8,242 nt of DNA from Dehalococcoidales bacterium. Its GTDB lineage: Bacteria > Chloroflexota > Dehalococcoidia > Dehalococcoidales > UBA5760. Position 1 is the first letter of the stretch, and the number at the start of each line of letters is the position of its first letter. Made by a program: the position numbers and the translations under genes. The DNA lies in NCBI GenBank assembly GCA_016931015.1, contig JAFGFP010000048.1:1-8242 (forward strand), in the 5' to 3' direction. The notes beneath the pieces are model-generated. The model ran no database searches and had not been told where the DNA came from. It saw only the letters and a program-made list of their open reading frames with translations. This document shows, piece after piece, positions 1 to 6,130 of the stretch.

Positions 1-714
1 ACCACCAAGGTCTACCGGGCCCGGATTGAGCTGGGCCGGGCGACCGACACCTACGACGCCAGCGGCCAAACCACCGAGCAGGGCGACCCGTCCGGAATCA
101 TCCGGGAGCAGGTCGCTCAAGCCCTGGACAGCTTTCGCGGCCTGATAGCGCAGACTCCGCCGATGTTTAGTGCGGTAAAGCATAACGGCCGACGGCTCTA
201 TGAGCTAGCGCGAGCCGGTATCCAGGTCGAGCGGCACAGCCGCCCCGCCAGAATCGACCGCCTAGAGCTTACCGACTGGCAGCCGCCATTTTTCACCATA
301 GAGGTAACCTGCGGTAAGGGCACCTACATCCGCTCCCTGGCCCACGACCTGGGGCAGGCGCTGGGCTGCGGTGCGACCCTCGTCGAACTTAGCCGCCTGC
401 GCTCCGGCCTCTTCGAGCTAAAGGACGCCGTCTCCCTGAGCCAGTTTGAGGAAGCCTGCCGCCACGGCTACTGGCAGCGCTACGTTTACCCCCTCGACAT
501 CGTGTTCCGGGATTGGCCCGCCGTTATCGTCAGCGACGAGCAGGAAAAGCTCATCAAAAACGGGCAACCTCTGACCCTGGAAGTCCCGGCCGGAGGCGGG
601 GAGAGCGGGGGGCAGAGCTACTGCCGCGCTTACACCCTTGACGGCCTGTTCCTGGGTGTGCTACGCTTCAATCCGGAAAATGGACAGTGGCACCCCAGAA
701 AGGTGTTCCGCTAA
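1..714 (+). CDS. truB: tRNA pseudouridine(55) synthase TruB, 5' truncated by window edge
   Basis: Isomerises U55 to pseudouridine in the T-loop of tRNAs; a cytosolic stand-alone enzyme. The reading frame is open from base 1, so the visible 237 residues lack roughly the first 60-70 of a ~300-residue protein. The missing part includes the GxLDPxATG motif with the catalytic Asp, so catalytic competence cannot be judged here. Visible family motifs are the K-x-Y-x-A-x-I-x-L-G-x-x-TDTYDASG block at residues 3-22, PPMFSAVKHNGRRLYELAR at about 53-71, and the GTYIRSLAHDLG block at about 107-118, which is highly conserved in TruB. The last ~80 residues form the short C-terminal TruB_C/PUA-like domain that helps bind tRNA. 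The internal ATG at 163 is not the start because homology continues upstream of it. The gene ends in TAA, followed by a 113-bp gap before ino1. In many bacteria truB sits in the nusA-infB-rbfA-truB-rpsO-pnp region. Confidence 0.95.
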   Translation, partial: TTKVYRARIELGRATDTYDASGQTTEQGDPSGIIREQVAQALDSFRGLIAQTPPMFSAVKHNGRRLYELARAGIQVERHSRPARIDRLELTDWQPPFFTIEVTCGKGTYIRSLAHDLGQALGCGATLVELSRLRSGLFELKDAVSLSQFEEACRHGYWQRYVYPLDIVFRDWPAVIVSDEQEKLIKNGQPLTLEVPAGGGESGGQSYCRAYTLDGLFLGVLRFNPENGQWHPRKVFR

Positions 715-747
715 TTAAAGTAACCGAACGTGGGCGGCCGACGAAGA

Positions 748-801
748 CGGGCAGACTCTTGACAGCCTGCCTCTAATTAGTTAGTGAGTCTTTTTAGCCC
801 G
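748..801 (+). promoter_or_regulatory. Interrupted inverted repeat with T-tract in the truB-ino1 gap (possible attenuator or terminator)
   Basis: AGACTC at 753-758 can pair with GAGTCT at 786-791, and CGGGC at 748-752 with GCCCG at 797-801. This gives an 11-bp stem interrupted by a 5-nt bulge (TTTTA, 792-796), with a 27-nt loop. A run of five T (791-795) directly follows GAGTC, as in a rho-independent terminator, but the loop is unusually long. An alternative smaller hairpin pairs GGCAG (750-754) with CTGCC (767-771) and would exclude the larger one. Either structure could end truB transcription or modulate ino1. This is read by eye; no folding energy was computed. Confidence 0.3.
759..787 (+). 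promoter_or_regulatory. Possible sigma-70 promoter for ino1 (perfect -35, weak -10)
   Basis: TTGACA at 759-764 matches the -35 consensus exactly. With a 17-bp spacer the -10 would be TAGTGA at 782-787, which is a poor match to TATAAT. The position, about 40 bp before the ino1 start codon, is suitable. The good -35 box could still be chance, and the box lies inside the inverted repeat noted at 748-801. Confidence 0.3.
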
Positions 802-811
802 CTACTGCCGG

Positions 812-818
812 AAAGGAG
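812..818 (+). promoter_or_regulatory. Shine-Dalgarno for ino1, supports the GTG start
   Basis: AAAGGAG lies 9 nt before the GTG at 828. The protein from this GTG begins directly with the Rossmann strand and GVGNCASS motif, as in homologues, so the unusual start codon is well supported. Confidence 0.75.
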
Positions 819-827
819 AAGAGTTAA

Positions 828-1931
828 GTGGGTAACATAAATGTGGCAATCATCGGGGTGGGTAACTGTGCTTCCTCCCTGGTGCAGGGCGTTCACCACT
901 ACCAGAAGGCAAAGGAAAAGGAGTTCGTGCCCGGGCTGATGCACGTCAACCTGGGAGGATACCATATCAGCGACATTAACTTCGTGGCTGCCTTCGACAT
1001 CGACAAAAACAAGGTGGGTAAAGACCTCGCCCAGGCAATCTTCACCCCACCCAACAACACCTTTAAGTTTACCGAGGTGCCGACCACCGGGATCAAGGTG
1101 GAGCGGGGTATGACCCACGACGGGCTCGGTAAGTACCTCTCGCAGAAGATACAGAAGGCGCCCGGACCTACCGCCGATATCGTAAGCATCTTAAAGGAGA
1201 CCCAGACCCACGTGGTGCTCAACTACCTGCCCGTGGGCAGCGAGGAAGCCACCAAGTGGTATGTGGAGCAGGTGATGGCCGCCGGCTGCGGCTTCATTAA
1301 CTGTATCCCCGTCTTTATCGCCCGCGAGAAGTACTGGCAGAAGCGCTTCGAGGAAAAGGGGCTTCCGGTAATCGGCGACGACGTAAAGTCCCAGGTCGGG
1401 GCCACCATCGTGCACCGCGTGCTCACCCGCCTCTTCCGGGACCGCGGCGTCAAGCTGGAGCGCACCTACCAGCTCAACTTCGGCGGCAACACCGACTTCT
1501 TAAATATGCTGGAACGGGAACGCCTCGAGTCCAAGAAGATATCCAAGACCAACGCCGTCACCTCACAGCTGGACTACCAGCTCGACCCCGACGACATTCA
1601 TGTCGGCCCCAGCGACTACGTCCCCTGGCTTCTGGACCGCAAGTTCTGCCACATCCGGATGGAGGGGCGCACCTTCGGCGACGTCCCCTTAAACGTGGAG
1701 CTCAAGCTCGAGGTCTGGGACAGCCCCAACTCGGCGGGGGTGATTATCGACGCCATCAGGTGCTGCAAGCTCGCCCTGGACTGCGGGCTCAAGGGCTCAC
1801 TGACGGCGCCCTCCTCATACTTTATGAAATCGCCGCCCATCCAGTACACCGACGACGAAGCCCGGCGTAACGTGGAGGACTTTATCACCCAATGTACCCA
1901 GGCCAAGAAAAAGGCCGGTTCTGCCAAATGA
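828..1931 (+). CDS. ino1: Myo-inositol-1-phosphate synthase (actinobacterial/archaeal type)
   Basis: NAD-dependent isomerising cyclase converting D-glucose 6-phosphate to 1L-myo-inositol 1-phosphate, the only de novo route to inositol; cytosolic. The 367-residue length fits the short prokaryotic MIPS class (about 365 residues, versus over 500 in eukaryotes). The N-terminal Rossmann motif IIGVGNCASS is at residues 8-17. The conserved LNYLPVGSEEATKWY stretch is at 131-145, followed by the C-G-F-I-N-C-I-P strand at 154-161 and GDDVKSQVGAT at 183-193. The active-site block NFGGNTDFLNMLERERLESKK spans 217-237, with LEVWDSPNSAG at 295-304 and a Lys at 334 (FMKSPP). Several conserved Lys positions expected to stabilise the reaction intermediates are present (236, 237, 293, 334). 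The start is GTG at 828 with a good ribosome binding site. It is the first gene of a likely operon with a PimA-like glycosyltransferase and a PIP-synthase-like enzyme, so its product probably feeds phospholipid headgroup synthesis rather than a soluble osmolyte. Confidence 0.95.
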   Translation: MGNINVAIIGVGNCASSLVQGVHHYQKAKEKEFVPGLMHVNLGGYHISDINFVAAFDIDKNKVGKDLAQAIFTPPNNTFKFTEVPTTGIKVERGMTHDGLGKYLSQKIQKAPGPTADIVSILKETQTHVVLNYLPVGSEEATKWYVEQVMAAGCGFINCIPVFIAREKYWQKRFEEKGLPVIGDDVKSQVGATIVHRVLTRLFRDRGVKLERTYQLNFGGNTDFLNMLERERLESKKISKTNAVTSQLDYQLDPDDIHVGPSDYVPWLLDRKFCHIRMEGRTFGDVPLNVELKLEVWDSPNSAGVIIDAIRCCKLALDCGLKGSLTAPSSYFMKSPPIQYTDDEARRNVEDFITQCTQAKKKAGSAK

Positions 1932-1975
1932 CGGAAAAGCAACTTAGCACAGTCTCCGGCAGATTTAACAATTAA
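1928..1975 (+). other. 15-codon mini-ORF, ATGA-overlapping ino1, just before the glycosyltransferase
   Basis: An ATG at 1928 overlaps the ino1 stop codon (ATGA, 1928-1931) and opens a 15-codon reading frame ending in TAA at 1973-1975, only 5 nt before the next gene's ATG at 1981. The glycosyltransferase gene has no visible Shine-Dalgarno sequence, so ribosomes finishing ino1 might reinitiate here and again at 1981. The peptide itself has no recognisable character. It may equally be chance. Confidence 0.2.
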
Positions 1976-1980
1976 CAATA

Positions 1981-3207
1981 ATGAAGATAGCGTTAGTTTC
2001 GCCTTATGATTTCGCCTACCCCGGCGGCGTGGTTAATCATATTACGTCGCTGGGCGGCCAGCTGGCTCGGATGGGGCACGAGGTGAAATTTATCGCCCCG
2101 GCTTCGAGCCCGATTACCACCCTCGGCGACAGGTTCATCCACATCGGAAAACCGCGCGCCATTCCCGTGAGCGGCTCGGTGGCCCGGGTGACCGTATCGC
2201 CGCGCCTGTCAACCGAGATAACCAGAATGCTGGACAGAGAGAAGTTCGACATCGTCCACCTCCACGAACCCCTGATGCCGATGCTGTGCACCACCGTGCT
2301 GCGTATGTCCCGCACCGCCAACGTCGGCACCTTCCACGCCTTCGACGGCAAGGGCTACAACATCGCCAAGCCCTTCGTCGGCCCTATCTTCTTCAAGCGC
2401 TGGTTCAGTAAGCTCGACGGCCACATCGCCGTATCCAACCCGGCTAAGAAGTTCGTTAACAAGTACTTCCCGGCGGACTACAAAGTCATCCCCAACGGCG
2501 TCGACACCAAGCACTTCAACCCCGAGGTGGCCCCGATTGCCGAGTTCGGCGACGGAAAATTAAACATCCTGTTCGTGGGCCGCCTCGAAAAACGGAAGGG
2601 GGCCGACTACCTCATCAAAGCCTACCGGAAGGTGAAACGGGCTATCCCTGACTCGCGGCTCATCATCGTGGGGCCGGGTACCAGGCTGCGCAATAAATAC
2701 GAAAAGCAGGTCGCTAAACACGAGCTTGAGGACGTTATCTTCGTCGGCTATGCCGGCTATAAAGAGCTCCCCCGGTACTACAAAACGGCCGACGTTTTCT
2801 GCGCCCCGGCCACCGGCTGTGAGAGCTTCGGCATCGTCCTGCTCGAGGCGATGGCGGTGGCGACCCCGGTGGTCGCCTCCAATATCGACGGCTATGCCAG
2901 TATCCTGACCCACGAGGCCGAGGGGCTTCTGGTGCCCCCCAAGAACGCCGAGAGCCTGGCGCAGGCCTTGATTTCGCTGCTCTGCGATGAAAAACTGAGG
3001 GCGGAAATGGGCGCCAGGGGGCGGCTCAAGGCCCAGGAGTACGACTGGGCAAACGTCGCCCGCCGGGTGCTTAAGCTCTACCAGGAGGTGCTCGAAAGGG
3101 CCCAGTACCGGGAGACGTTCTCGCTGAGAAGAATGATTATCGAAGACACACGTAAGCTGTTTTCCAGAAAAGTAAGAACTAATGCCAAAACTGACCGAAG
3201 TTCGTAA
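1981..3207 (+). CDS. GT4-family glycosyltransferase, PimA-like (phosphatidylinositol mannosyltransferase family)
   Basis: A GT-B fold glycosyltransferase, probably moving a sugar from a nucleotide donor onto an inositol phospholipid at the inner membrane face. Its 408 residues begin like mycobacterial PimA: MKIALVSPYDF, then PGGV (14-17, donor-phosphate glycine loop). SGSVARV is at 64-70, LHEP at 94-97, and the family His in GTFH at 119. The donor domain has PNGVD (171-175), GRLEKRKG with R201 and K206 (diphosphate binding), and CAPATGCESFGIVLLEAMA with the EX7E pair E281/E289. Against PimA as I recall it, the inositol-contacting Tyr9, Arg69 and Lys124 are kept, but Leu98 and Ala120 replace Asn and Thr, so acceptor or sugar may differ from PI and mannose. 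A basic tail (about 372-408) extends past the usual ~378-residue length. It starts 49 bp after ino1, has no visible ribosome binding site, and overlaps the next gene by 26 bp. Family is certain; exact substrate is inferred. Confidence 0.88.
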   Translation: MKIALVSPYDFAYPGGVVNHITSLGGQLARMGHEVKFIAPASSPITTLGDRFIHIGKPRAIPVSGSVARVTVSPRLSTEITRMLDREKFDIVHLHEPLMPMLCTTVLRMSRTANVGTFHAFDGKGYNIAKPFVGPIFFKRWFSKLDGHIAVSNPAKKFVNKYFPADYKVIPNGVDTKHFNPEVAPIAEFGDGKLNILFVGRLEKRKGADYLIKAYRKVKRAIPDSRLIIVGPGTRLRNKYEKQVAKHELEDVIFVGYAGYKELPRYYKTADVFCAPATGCESFGIVLLEAMAVATPVVASNIDGYASILTHEAEGLLVPPKNAESLAQALISLLCDEKLRAEMGARGRLKAQEYDWANVARRVLKLYQEVLERAQYRETFSLRRMIIEDTRKLFSRKVRTNAKTDRSS

Positions 3208-3808
3208 GTCCGCCTACCGGCTCACCGAGCCGTTGGTTCCATTCTTGAAGAAGACCCACATCACCCCCACCACCCTGACCTGGCTGGGTTTTGCCATCTC
3301 CCTGGGAGCGACGGCCTTAATCGCCACCGGGCATCTTATTATCGCCGGCCTGGTGGTGCTGGTCAGCGGCTTCTTCGACATGCTCGATGGAGCCCTGGCG
3401 CGCCATACCAACCGGGTGACCCGCTCCGGCGCCGTCCTCGACTCGACCCTCGACCGCGTCTCCGAGGCGGTGATGCTGCTGGGGGTGGTGATATACTACC
3501 TGTCCCTTGCCGACCCGCCGGCCATCGGTATCCTGTTCGCCGCGCTGGCGCTGATGGGCTCGCCTCTGGTGAGCTACCTCAGGGCCAAGGCCGAAGCCAT
3601 CGGGCTGGAGTGTAAGATAGGTCTCTTTACCCGCCCGGAACGGGTGGTTACCCTGGCCGTGGGTCTGCTCGCCAGCCGGGTCGATTTTGCCCTGTTTACC
3701 GCCCTGGCTGTTATCGCCGTCTTTAGCTTCGTTACCGCCGGCCAGAGGCTGCGCTACGTGCTGAAACAAACCAAGAAAAAGCCGGGAAGCCAGACCGGCA
3801 CCGGCTAG
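3182..3808 (+). CDS. pgsA: CDP-alcohol phosphatidyltransferase, likely phosphatidylinositol-phosphate synthase
   Basis: An integral membrane enzyme that condenses a CDP-diacylglycerol-type lipid with a phosphorylated polyol, releasing CMP. The complete family signature DxxDGxxAR-x8-GxxxDxxxD is present: D66, D69, G70, A73, R74, G83, D87 and D91, the Asp residues binding the catalytic metals. About six hydrophobic segments are seen (roughly 30-48, 52-68, 94-110, 114-132, 155-167, 168-187) in 208 residues, a typical length. The segment SYLRAKAEAIGL (131-142) followed by TRPERVV (150-156) closely resembles mycobacterial PgsA1. There the matching Ser, Lys/Arg and Arg residues form the inositol-phosphate pocket; here they would be S131, R134, R151 and R154. 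With ino1 upstream, the natural acceptor is inositol-1-phosphate, giving PI-phosphate. A phosphatidylglycerophosphate synthase or an archaetidylinositol-phosphate-type enzyme is the alternative. The ATG at 3182 lies inside the preceding gene's 3' end, with only a weak purine-rich ribosome site, suggesting translational coupling. Confidence 0.85.
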   Translation: MPKLTEVRKSAYRLTEPLVPFLKKTHITPTTLTWLGFAISLGATALIATGHLIIAGLVVLVSGFFDMLDGALARHTNRVTRSGAVLDSTLDRVSEAVMLLGVVIYYLSLADPPAIGILFAALALMGSPLVSYLRAKAEAIGLECKIGLFTRPERVVTLAVGLLASRVDFALFTALAVIAVFSFVTAGQRLRYVLKQTKKKPGSQTGTG

Positions 3809-3818
3809 AGCCGCTTTT
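3802..3818 (+). terminator. Weak candidate terminator at the end of pgsA
   Basis: CGGC (3802-3805) and GCCG (3810-3813) can form a 4-bp stem around the tetraloop TAGA, which contains the pgsA stop codon, followed by CTTTT. The stem is short, so any termination would be partial. It would separate the phospholipid genes from purA. A 5-bp GCCGG/CCGGC hairpin (3781-3785 with 3795-3799) lies just upstream. Confidence 0.25.
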
Positions 3819-3844
3819 ATCGACGGGGCGACTTATGCTATAAA
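3816..3844 (+). promoter_or_regulatory. Possible promoter for purA
   Basis: An AT-rich patch in a GC-rich window contains TATAAA at 3839-3844, a plausible -10. With a 17-bp spacer the -35 would be TTTATC at 3816-3821, a weak match. It lies 28 bp before the purA ATG. The evidence is base composition and one hexamer only. Confidence 0.35.
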
Positions 3845-3860
3845 TTATGTGAAAAGCCTA

Positions 3861-3866
3861 GAGGAG
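3861..3866 (+). promoter_or_regulatory. Shine-Dalgarno for purA
   Basis: GAGGAG ends 5 nt before the ATG at 3872. The protein starting there begins with MPVIAVIGAQWGDEGKGK, the expected N-terminus of PurA. Confidence 0.75.
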
Positions 3867-3871
3867 AGCAA

Positions 3872-5155
3872 ATGCCAGTTATTGCGGTTATTGGAGCCCA
3901 ATGGGGAGACGAAGGAAAGGGTAAGGTGGTCGACCTCCTGGCGGAAAAGGCCGGGGTGGTGGTGCGCTTTTCCGGCGGTGATAACGCGGGGCACACCATC
4001 GTCAATCACTACGGCGAGTTCGGCCTGCACCTGGTCCCCTCCGGTATCTTCTACCCCGGGGTCACCTGCATCATCGGTAACGGCGTCGCCGTTAACCCGG
4101 CGGTGCTGCTCGGCGAGATAGACCACCTCCGGGAAAAGGGGGTGGATACCGCTAACCTTTTTGTCAGCGACCGGGCCCACCTGATTATGCCCTATCACAC
4201 CCTGCTCGACGGCCTTGAAGAAGAGCGGCGCGGCGGCAAAGCAATCGGCACCACGCGTAAGGGCATCGGGCCCGCCTTCGCCGATAAGACGGCAAGACTG
4301 GGTATCAGGGTCGGCGACCTTCTCGACAAAGAGTCCTTCCTGGAGCGCCTGCGCTCGATTCTGGAAGGGAAGAACGCCATCTTAACCAAGGTCTATGAGG
4401 CCGAGCCGCTGTCGCTGGACGAGGTATACCGGCAGTACTGCAGCTACGGAGAGCGCCTGGCGCCGATGGTGCGGGAGACGGTCGCCTTACTCGCCGAAGC
4501 CGTGGACAGCGGCAAGCTGGTCATCCTGGAGGGCGCCCAGGGGGCGCTGCTCGACCCTGACTTCGGCACCTACCCTTACACCACCTCCTCATCCCCGCTG
4601 GCGGGGGAAGGCTCCCTGGGGACAGGGCTGGGCCCGACCCGGATTGACCGCGTCCTGGGTATCTTCAAGGCCTACTGCACCCGGGTGGGCGGCGGCCCCA
4701 TGCCCACCGAGCTGGCCGACGCCACCGGCGATATGATTCGGGAGCGAGCCCACGAGTACGGCACCACCACCGGCCGGCCCCGGCGCTGCGGCTGGTTCGA
4801 CGGCGTGGCCGCCCGCTTCAGCAGCCGGATAAACGGTCTGACCAATCTGGCCCTGACCCGCCTCGACGTGCTCGATGAGCTGCCCAGCCTCAAGATATGC
4901 GTCGGCTATAAGGTCGGCGGAGAGACGATTAGCCACTTCCCGGCGAGTATCGCCACCCTAGAGAGGTGCCAACCTATCTACGAGGAACTAAAGGGCTGGC
5001 AGTCTCCCACCAGCGACATCCGGGACTATGAGAAGCTGCCGGCCCAAGCCAAGCAGTACGTGGCCCGGTTAGAGGAAATCGTTTCCTGCCCGGTGAGCAT
5101 CATCTCGGTGGGCGCCAGAAGAGAGCAGACCATCCACAAAGCGCCAATTCTGTAG
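3872..5155 (+). CDS. purA: Adenylosuccinate synthetase
   Basis: Catalyses the first committed step from IMP to AMP: IMP + aspartate + GTP to adenylosuccinate + GDP + phosphate; a cytosolic homodimer. The 427 residues match the usual ~430. The N-terminal signature QWGDEGKGK (residues 10-18) holds the catalytic Asp13 and Lys16, and His41 lies in NAGHT (38-42), the same numbers as the E. coli enzyme. Further motifs are GTTRKGIGPAFADK (126-139, IMP binding), LEGAQGALLDPDFGTYPYTTSS (219-240), the GPTRIDRVLGIFKAYCTRVGGGPMPTE block (254-280), and TTTGRPRRCGWFD (298-310), the aspartate/IMP loop with its Arg residues. All are intact. It begins 63 bp after pgsA with its own ribosome binding site and a possible promoter, so it may be only loosely tied to the phospholipid genes. 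It converges on dapA across 84 bp. Confidence 0.98.
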   Translation: MPVIAVIGAQWGDEGKGKVVDLLAEKAGVVVRFSGGDNAGHTIVNHYGEFGLHLVPSGIFYPGVTCIIGNGVAVNPAVLLGEIDHLREKGVDTANLFVSDRAHLIMPYHTLLDGLEEERRGGKAIGTTRKGIGPAFADKTARLGIRVGDLLDKESFLERLRSILEGKNAILTKVYEAEPLSLDEVYRQYCSYGERLAPMVRETVALLAEAVDSGKLVILEGAQGALLDPDFGTYPYTTSSSPLAGEGSLGTGLGPTRIDRVLGIFKAYCTRVGGGPMPTELADATGDMIRERAHEYGTTTGRPRRCGWFDGVAARFSSRINGLTNLALTRLDVLDELPSLKICVGYKVGGETISHFPASIATLERCQPIYEELKGWQSPTSDIRDYEKLPAQAKQYVARLEEIVSCPVSIISVGARREQTIHKAPIL

Positions 5156-5239
5156 GCTGCGGGGAATTCTCAAGAGACTACTCACCGGGTCATAAGGAGC
5201 AACCCTCATCATAGTGTGGAAGAGCTCAAAAGCCCCTAT
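5156..5239. other. 84-bp convergent intergenic region between purA and dapA
   Basis: Two transcription units end head-on here. I looked for a bidirectional terminator and found only weak pairings, such as GGGT/ACCC (5187-5190 with 5202-5205) and an EcoRI-type GAATTC palindrome at 5164-5169. There is no strong GC stem and no T-tract on either strand. An AAGGAG at 5194-5199 is not followed by a start codon at usable spacing. Confidence 0.5.
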
Positions 5240-6130
5240 CTATACCGGGAGGTCGATGGTGTAGTTCTTCAGGGTCTCCCGGATAACGGCCGCCGCCTTT
5301 TCATCGGGCCCGGTGAGGGGCAGGCGGGGGCTACCCACCCGGAAGCCGACCTGGTTCAGGGCATACTTCAGGGGAATCGGGTTAGAGACCACGAACATGG
5401 TGTTAATCAAGGGCATGAGGTGCCGGTGAATTCGGGCCGCCGACCCGGTATCGCCGTTGAGGTAGCTTTCCATCATGTCTTTAATCTGCTTCCCGACCAG
5501 GTGAGAGACCACGCTGACCACGCCGTAGCCGCCTACCGCCAGCAGGGGCAGGATGTCACCGTCGTTACCGCTCCAGACTAAAAATCCCTCTTTAGCCCCG
5601 CCGACGATAGCGGAAATCTGGGCCAGGTTACCGCTGGCCTCCTTTATCCCGATGATGTTGTCAATCTGGCTTAAACGGATAACCGTGTCCGCCGTCATAT
5701 TGACCACGGTGCGCGAGGGCACGTTATAGAGGATACAGGGCAGGCTGGTAGCCTGGGCAACCGTCTTAAAGTGCTGGTAGAGGCCCTCCTGGGTCGGCTT
5801 ATTATAGTAGGGGACCACCAGGAGACAGGCATCGACCCCGACCTCTTCCGCCTTTTTAGTCGCCTCCAGGGCTTCGACGGTGCTGTTGCTGCCGGTATAA
5901 GCGACCAGAGAGCCGCGCCCGCCGAGAGCCGACCTTACCTCGGAGAAGAGACGTCCTTCCTCCTGCTTGAGCAGGGTGGGGGACTCCCCGGTGGTGGCGG
6001 CGAGCACCACCCCGTCGCTCCCCGAATCAAGGAGAGCCAGGGCCAGCTTTTTCGCCTGCCCGTAGTCAACCTCACCCTTCTCGTCAAAGGGGGTTACCAT
6101 GGCCGTCAGCAGCCGCCCGAGCTCTTTCAT
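5240..6130 (-). CDS. dapA: 4-hydroxy-tetrahydrodipicolinate synthase
   Basis: Condenses pyruvate with L-aspartate 4-semialdehyde to 4-hydroxy-tetrahydrodipicolinate, the branch-point step to diaminopimelate and lysine; a cytosolic (beta/alpha)8-barrel, normally a tetramer. The 296-residue length is typical. Key residues sit two positions after their E. coli counterparts: T46-T47 in AATTGES (44-50), Y109 in VPYYNKP (106-112), Y135 in ILYNVPSR (133-140) with R140 for the semialdehyde carboxylate, and the Schiff-base K163 in GIKEASG (161-167). All catalytic residues are therefore present, which favours true DapA over other aldolase-family members such as N-acetylneuraminate lyase. The start codon overlaps the asd stop as ATGA (6127-6130), with a near-perfect Shine-Dalgarno at 6138-6144. 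It is the last gene of the pnp-dapB-asd-dapA unit, directly after the enzyme that makes one of its substrates. Confidence 0.97.
   Translation of the reverse strand: MKELGRLLTAMVTPFDEKGEVDYGQAKKLALALLDSGSDGVVLAATTGESPTLLKQEEGRLFSEVRSALGGRGSLVAYTGSNSTVEALEATKKAEEVGVDACLLVVPYYNKPTQEGLYQHFKTVAQATSLPCILYNVPSRTVVNMTADTVIRLSQIDNIIGIKEASGNLAQISAIVGGAKEGFLVWSGNDGDILPLLAVGGYGVVSVVSHLVGKQIKDMMESYLNGDTGSAARIHRHLMPLINTMFVVSNPIPLKYALNQVGFRVGSPRLPLTGPDEKAAAVIRETLKNYTIDLPV

Noticed and set aside
163..714. A complete small protein starting at the ATG at 163
   Set aside because: TruB homology continues in the same frame back to base 1, so this is an internal methionine of a truncated gene.
715..827. A tRNA or other small RNA gene in the truB-ino1 gap
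   Set aside because: No cloverleaf, no T-loop GTTCRA-like element and no acceptor pairing; only the imperfect inverted repeat described above.
777..1118. 113-codon minus-strand frame opposite the start of ino1
   Set aside because: Antisense to the conserved N-terminal Rossmann region of ino1; the translation is His/Val-rich without known motifs.
4395..4736. 113-codon plus-strand frame inside purA
   Set aside because: Out-of-frame shadow of purA with Trp/Arg/Pro-rich composition; purA is intact across the region.
5216..5581. 121-codon plus-strand frame starting in the purA-dapA gap, with AAGGAG upstream
   Set aside because: The AAGGAG (5194-5199) is 14-16 nt from the GTG codons, too far, and nearly all of the frame is antisense to dapA.
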